A DNA stretch of 64,000 bases from Thuidium tamariscinum (GCA_947034885.2 OX344749.2:29651501-29715500); one strand, 5' to 3'; counted from the stretch's first letter, positions 1 to 13,426 are shown. Notes: generated by a model from the letters alone, not told the origin. Program-made: numbers and translations.

Positions 1-1
1 C

Positions 2-2441
2 ATGTTCTGGAACGCGGTGATTTTCGGGTACTTGTCTGTCTTTGTCACCTAATTGTGTCGGTACGTCATTTTAGCGGAATTTGCGGCGCGCAGAGTGGAA
101 GGTTGATCTCTTCTTTGTTTTTTGTTTGGTTTTAGTGATTTCGCGCGATTTAGTTACAGTAGAAATCGGGTTTGTGTTCGTTCTTGTTTTCGAGTTTTTG
201 AGTTCTTTCAGTGTTTGGACATGTTTGTGTGCCTTTGGACGTGTAATTGAATGTTCTTGCGCTCGATAATGATGTAGAGTGGTGAGATTTTCCGGTTTGT
301 TCCATGTTTGGACGGTTGTAATGTCGTGATGTTTAAAACAGCTAGGGCTCTTGAGTTTTGGGGTTTGAAGGATTGTGGCGCGTCAGGCTGGACTGTGGAC
401 TGTAGGGTTCGATTTTGGTTGCGACTTGATTTTTTTATTTGTGTGGTTTTTTGGTATAGTAGCACGGCAGCGGCAGGACGTTCTTGTTTTTGAATTTTTG
501 ATTGTTTGAACCTTCTGTGTCGCTGAACATGTAATTTGATGGGTTCCAGGGCTGACAATGGTGCAGCGAGGTCAGATTTATTGCTTTGTTTGATTTTCGG
601 AAGGACGTAATTGCGTGCCATCAGAACACCTAGGGTTTCTTAAGTTTAGAGAGGTGGACCTAGTTTTTGTGATTACGTAGGTGCCTGATGCCATTTTGTA
701 CGTTGTCATATCTGAATTGTCCTATGAGTGACCTTATGCTGATCCTTTGCAACTGCTTCTTCCGCACTGGAGTCTTTTACGGTTCTGATGAAGTGGTGAA
801 CTGTCTTTGAGCTCAACTGTTAAGTTCTATGTTATTTTGCAAGGCATGGTAGTTCGAAATTTGTGCTTCTGGTTGAGTTATGGAAGTGTCAGAAGCTCCA
901 CTATTACGAATGACATCTTCTTTCCTGTTGAGCCTTTATTATGGAAATAGTTTGATTTGTTGGGCGTGAAAAACGATGTTCCTGGAGAAGTGAACCTTGT
1001 CTATGGTGCGGACTTTTCATGCCGCTCTGTTTGCCGTTGTGTTTGCATTGTTTGCTGCAATACAATGTTTGACAACTAATTTCTGTTTTTGTCTTTGTTC
1101 AGCCCTGACGACACGCCATGGGACGGAGGTACGTCGGCACTAATTATCTCTAATTGAATTTTTTATTTGTATTTCCCCGAATTGTTTCCAGTGGATCCTT
1201 CATGATGTTGCAACTGGTTTTATACTCGATCTGGCGAGGTGAATATGTGTTTCCGAGTTGCTGTCCGCATGCCCTTGCTGCGGGCACACTCTTCTCGTGT
1301 CATCTGGGCTTGTGCTATCATGGGAAGGAGTAACAGCTCGTCGCATTTCAGCAGCTGTAGAAGTAGTTATTTCACCATCTGACCCAGCTGTATATTTAGG
1401 GCTGGGCTCTTCGAAGTATCTGAGTTGTTTCACCTTGCTAATGCCAGGGACGTTCAAGTTGACGTTGCAATTTACCGAAGATTACCCGAACAAGCCACCA
1501 ACAGTGCGCTTTGTCTCGAAGATGTTTCATCCCAACAGTAAGCATTCACAGAAATAGTAGGTTTTATGTCTAGGTTTTGAGTGTTTCTGGGAATGCTTTC
1601 TGGATTGAGGTGAAAGTGTGCAGGATATCGAGGGTGTCGATGTGCAGTACAGCGCTTGTGGTTCGGGCTTCCATATGTGCAGTTGATCGCGCTGCTTGCT
1701 TTTAGGGTTTTTCTTGGGAGTGCTTTCCTGTGCTTGTTTTTCTTGTTGATGAGAGAGTGCCTCGCTGGATTCCTGTCCCCGATCAGTTTTGCTAAAGGTT
1801 TGTGAGTTCTTGGAACATGCGATTTCGTGAGCCCTTGTATTGCGTAGTTTTGTTCTCATACCTTTCTGGTTTTGGCCAATCAGTATATGCGGATGGCAGC
1901 ATTTGCTTAGACATTCTTCAGAATCAGTGGAGTCCCATTTACGATGTGGCAGCGATCCTCACTTCGATTCAGGTGAGCTGAGGTCGCGGCTTGAGCGACC
2001 GTCAGTCCATTCCGAACCTGGGTCGTGTATTTCTTATGTGGTTCGGAATCGTCGTTTAGGAGCAGCATTGGATAAGTGTTGCTATGTATCGTGAGTTCGA
2101 TCTGGACTGTGGAGTTCATAGCTGATTCCGATTTGTTTTGTTTTGTTTCTATGGAGTCGTTATGAATGTTGCAATCGGATGATGGTGCTTACCAGTCCTG
2201 TCGGTTGAGACTTCTTGTGTCTGAGAAATGTTTTTGTCTGTTCTAGTTATGATTTGAGGACGCCGACTGCGATGCGTAGAAGTTCCTTCGCTGACGCAGT
2301 TGTGTGCTGCAGTCGTTGCTGTGTGATCCAAACCCAAACTCGCCAGCCAATTCCGAGGCCGCTCGGATGTACAGCGAGAACCGTCGTGAGTACAACCGCC
2401 GTGTCCGTGAGATTGTGGAGCAAAGCTGGACCGCCGAGTGA
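2..2441 (+). CDS. UBC2: RAD6/UBC2-type ubiquitin-conjugating enzyme E2 (3' part)
   Basis: E2 enzyme that takes ubiquitin from E1 as a thioester and passes it on with RING E3 ligases. RAD6/UBC2 proteins act in histone H2B ubiquitination and DNA damage tolerance (family knowledge). Five exons are visible: 2-27, 1103-1128, 1448-1537, 1884-1972 and 2313-2441, joined in frame by GT-AG introns. The first opens with MFWNAVIFG, so the N-terminal part of the protein lies upstream of the window. The HPN motif ends exon 3 and the catalytic Cys (SICLDIL) is codon 1904-1906. The plant-like stretch [14 protein letters not shown] follows, and the protein ends SWTAE with no acidic tail, as plant UBC1/2 proteins do. 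The first intron is about 1.1 kb. The frame is intact in all visible exons and nothing suggests a pseudogene. The family is certain; which UBC1/2/3 paralogue it is cannot be decided. Confidence 0.95.
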
Positions 2442-5400
2442 CATGTTGGATTTTCTCAAGCACAGGTCGTTTCGTGTTGCCCACCTGAAGAGAGAAGTTA
2501 CTCTTCAATTACCTGGGAAGTTTCGAAGGTTTGAGCTTGGATGGAGCCGAGTTACGATATTGCAAGCGGGAACTCGTGGACTTCACTACTTATGACGGTA
2601 TTACTGGTTCTTGTTTGGGAGGATTATCGAAGGTGTATTGTTGAGCTTTTCTAGGCGTCGGTATTTCTTATCCCTGGTGTGGCTTCAACAATAATGGCTC
2701 GCCGTGGTTATTGTCTGTTCCCTGGGAGTTAACTGGGAGTGGAGATGTTAAGCTGTCGTTGTGGGTGTGGTTGGCAGCCATCTGTGTAAGCTTAACTTTC
2801 GAATGTTGATTATCCTGTTGATGGCGCCTTTTTATGAGCATTCGTTGGCTTTTCACTCCACTTTAGGATATCACTTGTGTGAACAGCTTTGAATCTGGGT
2901 CCAAGATGAGCTGTATACGTCTCTATTTGCTTTAGTTTTAGCGTCTGCACTTGGTCTGAGCTTCCCTGCGTTGTCATGGAGATGATGAGTAGTGCTCCTG
3001 TTGTTATCCTTGTTGATAATTATTTGGGGCAATGTGGTCAGTGTGATGGTGGCCTTTGTCGTCTCTCTGGACTATCGTGTTTAAATGTTACGCAACTGAA
3101 CTTGTGCTTCATGATCCTTCGTGATTGCTGGTGTTTCTCAGGGTGGGGAAGTGTGATTTTCAGTTGATGTTTAGTGGCCTCAGATTTATCAGTACTTGTA
3201 AGATCGCAATTGTTATGTTGGACCGTTCATGCATGCTATGTGCATTGATGGAGAGTAGGTAGTTGGGAAACTCTTGTTGTATTGAATGAAATATGATTAC
3301 TAGTCTACTTTCTTTAGTGCTCACGTTAAAAAGCGATACTGATATTTAAGGTAGAGGATTTTCTTTGCATCTCCTGGAACATTTTCAGCATATGAAGGGA
3401 GTGATTTATTCTTGGAATTTTAGTATGGAGCTGTGGTGGGATCTCTTGGCATAGAGCGTAGATACAAATGTTAGTATGAATGCATGAAACCAAATTTGCT
3501 GTATCAAAGTGGGCGATTATAGACCACTGTTAGTCCAATTCTCGTATGCAATTCATTAACCAAGTCGTACTTCTGCCATTGGCAAAGAATTCCAACTAGT
3601 ATGGAGATGAGTTTTTGATGGTTGAAGGGTAAACTTTAGGGGAATGTCTTGATGGTTTTTGTGAACTCTGGAGCTTGATGTACATGTATGCTTGCATTTC
3701 ATTACAGAAGTGTTTGTGGAGGTGCTAATTTTGGTCGACAGATTGTGATCCGGCCTCATCAATTACCTTTGTAGAATATCTTGCACACTAAGCTTATAAG
3801 GTAGCTGTGATCACCCCCCATTTCTAATCGGCTGCTCTGCTTCTGGCACAATTCCAGAAACACTATGATTGGTTGCCAGGCTCTCAACATTGCAGCTAGC
3901 CCTTTGTTGATTTTGCAGTTAAAGTAGAACCACCCATTCTTGACTGACGGATGCCTTGTAGATTCATGTATTTCCAACCGAGGCTAGAATGTGTTTTTTC
4001 CTCCTTTTTAAAGTTGGGACCAAAAGTACTCAACAGATGTCCCAATGTAGTGTGCAAGAAAGTAGGAAGCAATGAGTAGGAAAGTAATTTTTAAAATGAT
4101 TGGAATTAGAAGAGTTTAAAGATTGGCTAAGACTTCTTGCCTTTCAAAATTCATATTGATTTCAATTCATGTATTAAATTTACCAAACTTTTTGTAGTCC
4201 TCATCTCATTGCACTTTTGAAAATAATTGCTTTGCTTTGTACAACACTAGATCATGTCTAGAATACCTTAAATGATTGGTTGTCAGTGGTTCTACTTTAC
4301 GCTATTGTCACAGATAGATCACCATTGTAGGTCAAAGAGAATCTTCATTTAGAAAATTCATAAAAATTATATTCTATTAACAAAATTTTGGAAAAATATG
4401 AAATTCTTCCATACAATTAGAAAATTCATAACAATTATATTATGTTAACAAAATTTTGGAAAAATATGCAATCTTTCCAAATTCTGTTTTTGTAAGTGGA
4501 AAAAAGTCTATATTTAAAAAATCTACATTTGAAATATGAATAATTGTTTAAATGGTTGGAAATGAGTCACTTACGGGGTCACTTACCTTACTTGAATGTG
4601 ACTTTTGTCCATAGGTGAAACAATGATATGCAAATTAATCAAATGTCTACTACAAAGTCATAGTATAAAATAAAATTATTGTGTTAGTCTTAAAGTAAAA
4701 AATTAAGAAACCGTAGTTATAGGTCCAAAGCTCGTAGTGCTTTTAGATATTGAAATTTATGAATTTTTCAAAAATTTTGATTAGAGCAAACATATTATTG
4801 AAGGAAGCTTTTAAGGAAGCTATAGATTAGAAGGGATTTGAAGGCAAAAGAAGCCCATTCCTTACACTATTAGAAAACCTTGAACTAGTTCTATTGCTAG
4901 AATTTTTGGAATTTTTGGAAAAAAAATCCAAAAATTCTAAAGAGTGTTAAAACCCCTAAAATTGAATAAAAATTTAATTTCAAAATTAATTTTTTTAAAT
5001 AATTAATTAATTTTTTAATGTAGTAGTCCCTTGACAACATCAAACTATTGATGTAGTACGTTCCTATAGTTCTAGAATTCAAAGAAATTCACTATCTCCC
5101 ATTGCCCTAAGATAGTCTTGAGTGTGGTCATTCATTAGATATTTGTTGCAGAATCAAAAAATGCACCTATTAGTCCAATAATTGGAATATTTTGGTGGCT
5201 ATCTTTTTCACAAACATTCTATTCTTCCAGAATTAATCCATTTGAAAGATGTTGCACATCCTAAAAGTTTGATGGATGACTTCACTATTAACTATAGAAT
5301 TAACAAAAGAATCTATTGGTGACTACCTTGTTCATAGAGGTCGTGTTCTTTTCAGGATTAATGTGACTTTCTTCAATATATTCTTCAAACCAATCATTTA

Positions 5401-6162
5401 AAGGAATAAGAGAACTATTTTCAATTATATCAATGGATCAATTTAATCCTAGGTTTACCTTTATTCAATTCATATTCTTTTATGATAGGAACTGCTTCAT
5501 TGGCTACTTGTTTTCAACATCCCTCTCTTGTACCTCTCAATGTTGAAGGCCATTTTTGAGATCCTTAGATTGTTTTCTAAGCAAAGTCAAATGCTTTATA
5601 ACTTTCCAAAGAGACTCTTCATTCAATTGTAATAATAGGATCTTAAGTTAGACATTAGAAATCCTAAAAATTTTAGTCACATCAAAATATACTAAACATG
5701 TGAATTTCTATGATAAAACTTTTTAGAGAATTTGCAATGTGAATATTTGCAATGATCCAATGTGTTAGGGATTCATCTTGGAGAATTCTTTATTACATTA
5801 TTAAGCATAAAGGCTCTATTGTTCCTTCTACGCTAGCAACGTAGATAGTACAATTTCATCTACAATGAAGTTAGATTTAAAGGAAAGCATCAATCCAAGA
5901 CTTTCAGAAAATTCAATAGTTTTCATTAGTAAAAAAACAATCCAAATGCATGGTGGGCAAATATTCCTAGTCTTCAAGTTTCACATATTAAGATTAGAAA
6001 ATCACATTTCACAATGAATGTTTCATAAAAAAATAAGGAATCATGCAAATTTCATTTATTTTACTTTAAAGTTTTGTCAATATTAAATGTAATGCATTTG
6101 GCATGCACAAGTAAAGTAAATTTAGAATGGATTTGATAGCTACACAAACTAAATTTTCCACC
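2442..6162. other. Gene-free stretch downstream of UBC2
   Basis: The first several hundred bases keep the GT-rich, moderate-GC look of transcribed sequence and probably include the UBC2 3' UTR. From about 4.0 kb it becomes strongly AT-rich. No reading frame has exon-like composition or a recognisable motif. About 3810-4640 resembles 28400-28730 in the same orientation, so it holds an old dispersed repeat. Confidence 0.5.
4351..4483. repeat. Two-copy 68-bp tandem repeat
   Basis: Two imperfect copies begin at 4351 and 4419, each starting AGAAAATTCATA and running through ACAAAATTTTGGAAAAATAT. A related single unit lies near 28548, so it is part of a dispersed AT-rich repeat. Confidence 0.75.
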
Positions 6163-6495
6163 TAAGGTAGAAGGCTCTTAAATGGAGTGGGTTCTAAAAT
6201 AGTGCCCTACCTGAAATATACGATATTTATACATGTTGCTTTTTCATAGCCTTCAGCAGTGTATTGATAGTGTACATTTTAGCTAAGGCACCATTTTAGA
6301 GCCCTAAACTCTTTCGACTTCAAAATTTGATAACTAATTCCACATAGCTCCCAAAAAATATGAAACAACTTGACTTAGATGTCAATTCTACTTGTCTTTT
6401 AAGGAAAATCAATAGTGAAAAATATTTCAAGGTGTTTCACCTCCCCAAAATCAAGTTTCAACCCTTAGGTGGGTGATTACTCAGCCTTTACCTTA
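6163..6495. mobile_element. MITE-like element, family A, copy 1 (about 333 bp)
   Basis: Starts TAAGGTAGAAGGCTCTTAAA and ends TTTACCTTA, giving short inverted ends. The inside is shared with 17183-17514 and 31717-32047, including ATGTCAATTCTACTTG and a TACATTTTAG block. It has no coding capacity, so it is non-autonomous. No clear target-site duplication was found. Confidence 0.7.
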
Positions 6496-6726
6496 ACCCT
6501 TGAACAACGCCGCGAACATGTGGCGTCTGTTGAATGACAAAGAATCTTTCCTCCTAGGACTAAAATGCAACTTTCCATCCTCCGTATTAGGGGTGGAAAG
6601 GGAAGATCTTCTACAGTACTTTGACTTCCAATACATATATTTGGCTTTTTCAAAGTGGGTGATGTCGCACGGTATCAAAATGCATGGTTTCCGCGGCCAC
6701 CGGTCCATCCTTCAAGGGTTAAGGTA
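6489..6726. mobile_element. TIR module, family B (about 238 bp)
   Basis: Bounded by a perfect 16-bp inverted repeat: TACCTTAACCCTTGAA at 6489-6504 and its reverse complement at 6711-6726. The left end overlaps the right end of the family A element, and the right end overlaps the next module. A degenerate relative lies at 47258-47415 and, mirrored, at about 53080-53236. No coding function is seen. Confidence 0.7.
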
Positions 6727-6996
6727 GGTACACCCAAAATGGCACCTGACCTTAAAGCGCCCTGTACAACGTGCATACATTTCCAAAATCAGTCATGTAC
6801 CCAAACTGTACATGGCGCTTTTAGAAACAGACTTTGACCGTCAATAACTTTTGTATACGGTATCCAAATCCACTGTTCTTTGGTGCGTTGGAACATGCTT
6901 TCACTCACCAACAAGACTATAAAAAATTCTGAACAACATAATAACAGGAACTAGGCACAGTATGAAAAACTGGCGCTTTTAGGTGTACCTACCTTA
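6720..6996. mobile_element. TIR element, family C (277 bp)
   Basis: Perfect 15-bp terminal inverted repeats, TAAGGTAGGTACACC at 6720-6734 and its reverse complement at 6982-6996. A GGCGCTTTTAG-type subterminal motif recurs inside. The element ends four bases before the esterase stop codon, so it probably forms that gene's 3' UTR. It is non-coding. Confidence 0.8.
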
Positions 6997-7000
6997 CTTA

Positions 7001-9306
7001 TCACTTGAATGCATTCCTCAAACATTCACAAGCTTGAGCAATGGCAGCTTTAGCAGCAGGGGTTTGAGAGAGAGCATTGAGCATGACGAAGTCATGGATG
7101 GTGCCCAAGTACCGAGTCGCGGTGACAGTCACCCCTGCCTCCATGAGCTTCTTGGCAAATTGCTCCCCTTCATCACGGAGCACATCGAACTCATCGGTGA
7201 TGATGAGTGCGGGTGGCATGCCTCGGAACAACTCCGTTGGGGCTCGGAGCGGAGAAGCTATGGGCTCACCCCAAACCGAATGGTTTGGGGCATATTGGTC
7301 CCAGAACCACTTCATAGCTGGGAGTGTGAGCCATGGTCCATTTTGAAATTGTTTATAGGACTCATTGTCGAATGCCGCATCCGTTACTGGGTAGAACAAG
7401 CATTGAAAACAAAGTTTGGGGCCACCTGCAACAAGAGCCATTTGGAGGACATGTATAGGTAAAACACTACAAGAGAAAGGGGTGTTTTAAGTGAGTTTTT
7501 AAGTGTAGTCCTCGAGATAAGATTTTAAGTAATGATCTGTAAGGCAATTTTTAGCAAAATTTTACTAGAAATACATGTATTATCCTTTCTCTTATAGTGA
7601 AATCATAAACTAAGTGCCATAGAAATAAGTTTAATATCTATATCCATACTAATGATGATGTTGTAAGGTGACACAATTACTAAGTCCAGTGGTTTTGCAT
7701 GCATTTACACATACATATCCATTCTAGATGTCTACATCTATCATTGAATATAGTTTTTATTGACTACCAAATTGGTGCTATAAAAACCTAGTAAGCCAAG
7801 GTTTAGTGTCTCATCTACTACAAATTACCTATCCTAGATCTCTACATCTACTATTAAAAATATTTTTTTATTAACCATCAAACTAGTCTTAGAAAGTTAG
7901 GAAGTCTATCTGATAGCTACCACTAATTATCCATCTTGGATGTCTACATCTACTATTGAAAATGGCTTATATTAGCCATGAAGTAGGTGCTAGACAATTG
8001 CTAAGTGCAAGATCACCTATCAATAATTAACCCATAAAATTGTCTACAACTACTATTGAAAATGGCTTTTATTAGCCATTAGATAGATGCTAGACAATTG
8101 ATATGTGGAGGTTCACTTATGAATAATTTTCTAGTCTAGGTGTCTACATCTACTATTAAAAATGGCTTTCATTAGCCATCCAATAGGTGCTAGATAGTTG
8201 GTAAATGCAAGATCACCAACCAATAATTATCTTGCACAAATGTCTACACCTACTATTGAAAATGGCTTTATCAATGGCCAGACTGGTACTAGAGAGGTGT
8301 CAAGTCAAGGTTCACCCATTGATAATAATTCATCCTAGATGTCTACTATATTATAGGTCAATTTTCCTACCAAATCTAAAATTTCAACATTCCACTATTT
8401 CTAATCATTCTTTATAAGTCTATAATTCCTTCCATAGTCATGTATCTAAGCAAGCTTTCTTTACAAATATCTAGTGTAAATGGGCCACTAGATTTGAGAC
8501 AATTTATTTGGACAATCAAAGTGTCTATGAAGTGTATTTTAAGTAAATATTTTCTTAAAAGGTATTTAAATAATATGGTTCATAACTTCTAATTAAGTGA
8601 AAATCTCAAAGGCAACTAAATGTGGTGGGGCATATATTGAAACTATAAAAAGACTATTCGAATTGTATGTCAAAAAATATTAATTCATATGAAAGATAGA
8701 TACCTTACAGATGATGTCCTAATTAGAAAATTCATTCCAATTATATTTACATGAATTTCTGAGAAGAAGGTTACAACATTGACCTCGTTCTTTGCACATG
8801 ATGGTCACTGCAATGGACATATTGCCACCTACACTATCTCCTGTTACTGCAAGTTTAGAAGCATTCACATTGATTTGATTCGCATTCTCAGCCACCCACT
8901 TTGTAGCTGCATAGGCTTCTTCAATGGGAATGGGATATTGTGCTTCGGGTGAAGGTGAAAAGGTCACAAAAACTACAACACATTGGGCTCCATTTACAAT
9001 GTCGCGGACCAAGCGGTCATGAGTATCCTTATCACCCAATACCCACCCTCCACCATGGAAATACATTGTTACAGGGAGTTTGTTTTTGTTTCCGCTTGGT
9101 CTCACAATTCGAATGGGTATTTCATGTTTGAAAGGGATTGTTCTATCTTCTATATCTACTGGCAATTTTTGCACATTACTTGCTTGAGCTCCGCTTAAGA
9201 CAGCTCGAGCATCTTTAGGTGCTAATGTATAGATTGGTGGTCCACCTCCTTTTGCAAGCATATCCAAAAATGCTTGAGTGTCCTTTTCAATGACATTTTT
9301 GCCCAT
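7001..9306 (-). CDS. HSL-type alpha/beta-hydrolase (carboxylesterase/lipase, GDXG family)
   Basis: Serine hydrolase of the hormone-sensitive-lipase family, expected to cut small carboxylic esters; the natural substrate is unknown. Two exons, 9306-8784 and 7425-7001, join in frame (KERG/GPKL) to give 315 aa. The oxyanion motif HGGGW is at residues 84-88 and the nucleophile motif GDSVG at 156-160 (Ser158). Likely Asp255 (FDVLRDEG) and His285 (TIHDF) complete the triad. The ATG at 9306 is chosen because an in-frame stop lies upstream, the 16 intervening codons contain no ATG, and MGKNVIEKDTQAFLD looks like the usual start of the family. No signal peptide is seen, so it is probably cytosolic. The 1.36-kb intron holds tandem repeats. 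Its overall look is closer to bacterial GDXG esterases than to plant GID1/CXE proteins, which hints at old transfer; this is inference. Confidence 0.87.
7731..8350. repeat. Intronic minisatellite, about 100-bp unit, six copies
   Basis: The motif TCTACATCTACTATTGAAAA recurs at 7731, 7841, 7943, 8043, 8143 and 8243, with a partial start at 8342. The spacing is 110, 102, 100, 100, 100 and 99 bp. Each unit continues with ATTAGCCAT and a GTGCTAGA block. The array lies wholly inside the esterase intron. Confidence 0.85.
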
Positions 9307-10919
9307 CTTTGTTGGCAATACAACTCCAAAGGATTGAGCAACAAGCCACTTCAACTTACTTTGGTTGGTCCTGAAGGGTCAAATATTGTGTGATTCTACA
9401 CTTAAAATTATTCTTTCTTAACTATTAAAATTTGAAAATTTGAGATTTGGTCCCTTAACTGAAACCTAACACTAGATTGTACATGAATTTTTTTTTTCTA
9501 ATTCTTTTTACTATTGCATAAGCAAAAGTGAAATCTTAATATATGTCTACAAATGAAATTTTAGTACATAACAATTTTCATTGAGGTTGTTATAAAGATA
9601 GTGTACATTCATGATTAAGATTGCAAGTTATATAAGATGCAATTTATACCCTAAAGCACCATATTCATTTTGAAGAAGATTTGTTTTACATTAAAATAGT
9701 TGTTGCGTCAATTTATCTCCAATGTCAATACAATATTTGATCTTTAAGTGATATCATATACAATGAAAATTCAACCAAGCTCGCATACATAATAATTGTC
9801 AATATTTTTTCTTGGTATCACTTTAGACTCAATATCTTTTAGTAGATTATTATCTAGTAAAAATAAAATAATTATTCATAATATTAACATTGAAAGATTT
9901 GAATTCTTAATTGATATTTTCAAATACAGTTTGTACTTCAATTTTATTACAATTATTAACCATGCAATGTTCTACAAAAATATTACACGAAAACTTTGAA
10001 TAGATATGTTGCATAGCTTTAATCAGATATTTTCTTCCATCTTTTAATATAAATTTTAATAATAAAAATAAAATAAAAATAAGTATTTTGATTTATATTA
10101 TTAAACAAATTTATTTGAGAGTTGAGGTAGTTACAAAGTTGAATGTTTTAGAGTTGAAACAAATCATATAACATGGAACATGTAATATTTGAAAAAAGAT
10201 AAAAATCTAGGATATTTAAGATGTTAAAATATATTAAGTCCTTTTACAATATGTAAAAATCAATAACTTATAATATTTAATTATGATATGATTCCCTATT
10301 TTTCTTACATTATAAAATATCATTTGAATTAATTGAATATTATATTTGAAGGATCATACATTTCAATTCAAATATATCGATCAATAAAATGTAGGATATA
10401 AAGAAAAGTCTTCATACTTTAATCAATGGATGTTTATTACCAAGAGTTATGGCTTTTGAGTAGGAGTTTGCCTTTCTGAAACATTCGATAATCATTATAG
10501 AAAATCAAATTAATTACAATATCTAAATCTATCATCTAAAACATGCATTATTTTAATATTCATTTTCAATAGAAATTTGATGTTTTACTTATGAAATGAA
10601 AATTCGTATCAGAACAATGAAAAACCAATTGATGATAACATTTGGAATAAAATAATTTTTTTAATGACTTTTTGGTATTTAAAAATTAAATTACTAGAAA
10701 ATTTCAGTGAATTAATAATTTAAGAAAATTAAATTAAAGAAATGATTTGTACACATATTAAAAAAAATCACATTATATTATATTAAAATAACATATTTAA
10801 ATCTCCAAATTTAAGTTTATTTTTTGATGAGATCAATTTTTCTACTTAAACAAAAACTTTTTAAAAAAAATTAGATTTTTGAGAACATTTTGGAATATAT
10901 TTTGCTTAACTACTAAATG

Positions 10920-11830
10920 ACTAAGGCCTTTTTCACAACCAAAAAAACAATAAAAACTGCCATTTCTATAGCAAAGAGTTGAAAATTTTAAATATTGTTT
11001 TTCATATATAAATGTAGTATATTACACCTAATTAGTATGAGAATGTGTAGAAAAAATTTCAAAAATTATGAATGCACAAATTGTAAGATGCCGAGATGTC
11101 TGTGTTTAAAGTAAAAAAAACAAGTTTTTCAACACATTGCAAGATTAGATTATTTGTCTTTGAAAGTTCTTAGTTTTAATTGATTTCACTATTGATTTTT
11201 GAGCTATAAATATTTATGGTGGAAAATTGAGTTGAGAGTCTAGGAGGAAAAACACAAAAGACTTAATCTTTCAATATTTGTTGTATAGAAGTAGGTACAA
11301 GATTGAAAGAAAAGTTTAATAATTAATAACTCTAAGATGGAATTAAAATGCACTAATCCTAATCGTGAGATTGATCTAGTAAGAAAAATAAACCATATGG
11401 AATTTTTTTAATTTGAAAAATGATAAGAAATAGTATTTAGAAATATATTGTATAAGTTTTTTTTTCTACAAGATGATCAAACTACCTAAAAAACAAGATT
11501 GTCCATAACTTTCTTATAACAAATCCAAATGGCATAAATCAAAGCTTTCCATATAGAAAATAATATAATCTATGAGATTTTTTTTTGTTTATTTTTAAAT
11601 CACATTGATTAATTTAATTTGGTTTGCCCCTTCTTCCATATTTTGAGCTTATTTGGGCAAAACTTTTGTTTCCAAGATTTGATTGAAAAAAAAATTAGAT
11701 TCTCATGAGGCTAATCAATTTTTTTATCTTCAAATTTAAAAGAAAAAAGGACAAAAAATGAGCTTGTAGGCACTTGCCTAAAATTCCATTTGTTCTCCAA
11801 AGGAACAATGGTCTTTTAGGGGTTTATAAA
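10920..11830. repeat. Diverged direct repeat, copy 1 (about 0.9 kb)
   Basis: Aligns by eye along its length with 15080-15960. Shared landmarks are ATTTCTATAGCAAAGAG near the start, AGTAGGTACAAG and ATCCTAAT in the middle, and a GGTCTTTAGGGG-like end. It is AT-rich without coding potential and is probably an old non-autonomous element. Confidence 0.6.
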
Positions 11831-13216
11831 CTATCCAAATTTGGATTTGTTTATGAGAGGGTTAAGAATTTTAAAAACAATGGAAATAATACCAAAAATT
11901 TAGGCAAGCCAAATATCAATAATTTATTTTTGTAAATCCTTTATAGCCAAATTGTACATGAAAGTAAAGCTTAATTCCTTTTTAGAGGTTTATACAAGTA
12001 AATTACTACCATTGCAAGTACTATTTTAATAATGATCCCAATATTTTTATAAATGTGATGGAAATTTATTGTCCATTAGTGGCCTTAATATAATTTTTAT
12101 GTAAAATCTCTTCAAAATTGTCTTTTATAAACATATCTAAAAATGATTGTAGAATCATGAATATGACTTTTTTTGGCACCTTTGTCTATAGTTTTATCAA
12201 AATTTAACAATACAATCTCAAAATCAAATGATGTTGAAAGTTAACAAAGATTTGTAATTAAATAGAAAGTATTAGTAGTCTTCAAATCCAAAAATTGTCT
12301 AAAATTGTGTTTCATCATTTTCTTATAATTCAATCAAAAAGTTTTAGTTTTAAATGTGATCAAACACTATAAGGTAAGTGTATCTTTACCAATTTTTTAA
12401 CCTTTGAAGGTCGAACAACTTTTTGACAATGAAATTTTTCAATGAATTGTGCTACTTTGATATTCTTTTGCACATAGATGTATTTGAAAATTTTAATTTA
12501 AACCATAGAAAAGTGAAGACTAATTTATCTTGTACATATGAAATAATTTTGAATTTTTTTTAATATTGAAATTTTAGCTTATAACAATTATGGGTGATCA
12601 ACTTCATAGGCAAAAACATAGATTTTGGTGAAAAATCTTTATAAGAAGATGAATAATACTTTTCTACCTCCCTCCCAAGAAATTGCTTTAAAATCTAAGT
12701 CAAATGTAGTATTTTTTCATTTAAAAGTTTGAAAAATAAACAAACTCCCTCAAATTTGTACATATTTTCAAACAAAAAGAATAGAAAGCCAAAATTGACC
12801 AAATTGGATTAAAATTTTTTTTAAAGAAATTAGGTATGTATAAATTTTTGAAATTTAACAATTGCTATTATTATAATATTGTTTGGAACATCTTGAAAAA
12901 AAATTGGAATTATTCTAATTATTTTGTATTCTTAATCACACTAGATTGAACCTCTAATTTTTTAAATGGTGAAAAATAAAGTGTGAAAAAAAATTCTTCA
13001 AATATTATTTGTTTGTAAAGAATAAAGACTAAAAATCAATGTAGAAAATACTTTTTTCCATCTCTACTACTCTTTTTTCTACAAGAATAGATTTCATAAA
13101 TAATTTTTTTAAATACTTTTTACATTCAGAATTTGAAAATATAAAAGTACATCAAATATGTAAATTTGTTACTCTACAAGGTCCTAGTTTACAAAATACT
13201 AAAATTTGTTTCACCC

Positions 13217-13394
13217 CATAAGACGTTTTTCAGCTTGTGTAGAAGACTACGAGTTCTCGGACTGTGAGAACTCGCTGCCACAGAGGCAATCTAATGTGGT
13301 CAAGAGATTGCCACATCAGATATTAATATTTAATTAATATTTAAATATTATTTTAAAAATATATATTATTTTAAAAATAATTTTTTGATAATAA

Positions 13395-13426
<32 letters not shown>

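Noticed and set aside
208-621. 137-aa minus-strand frame in the UBC2 first intron
   Set aside because: Basic low-complexity peptide opposite a transcribed intron; no support.
7001-7462. 159-aa and 89-aa open frames on the + strand over esterase exon 2
   Set aside because: Antisense to a clear conserved exon; no recognisable protein.
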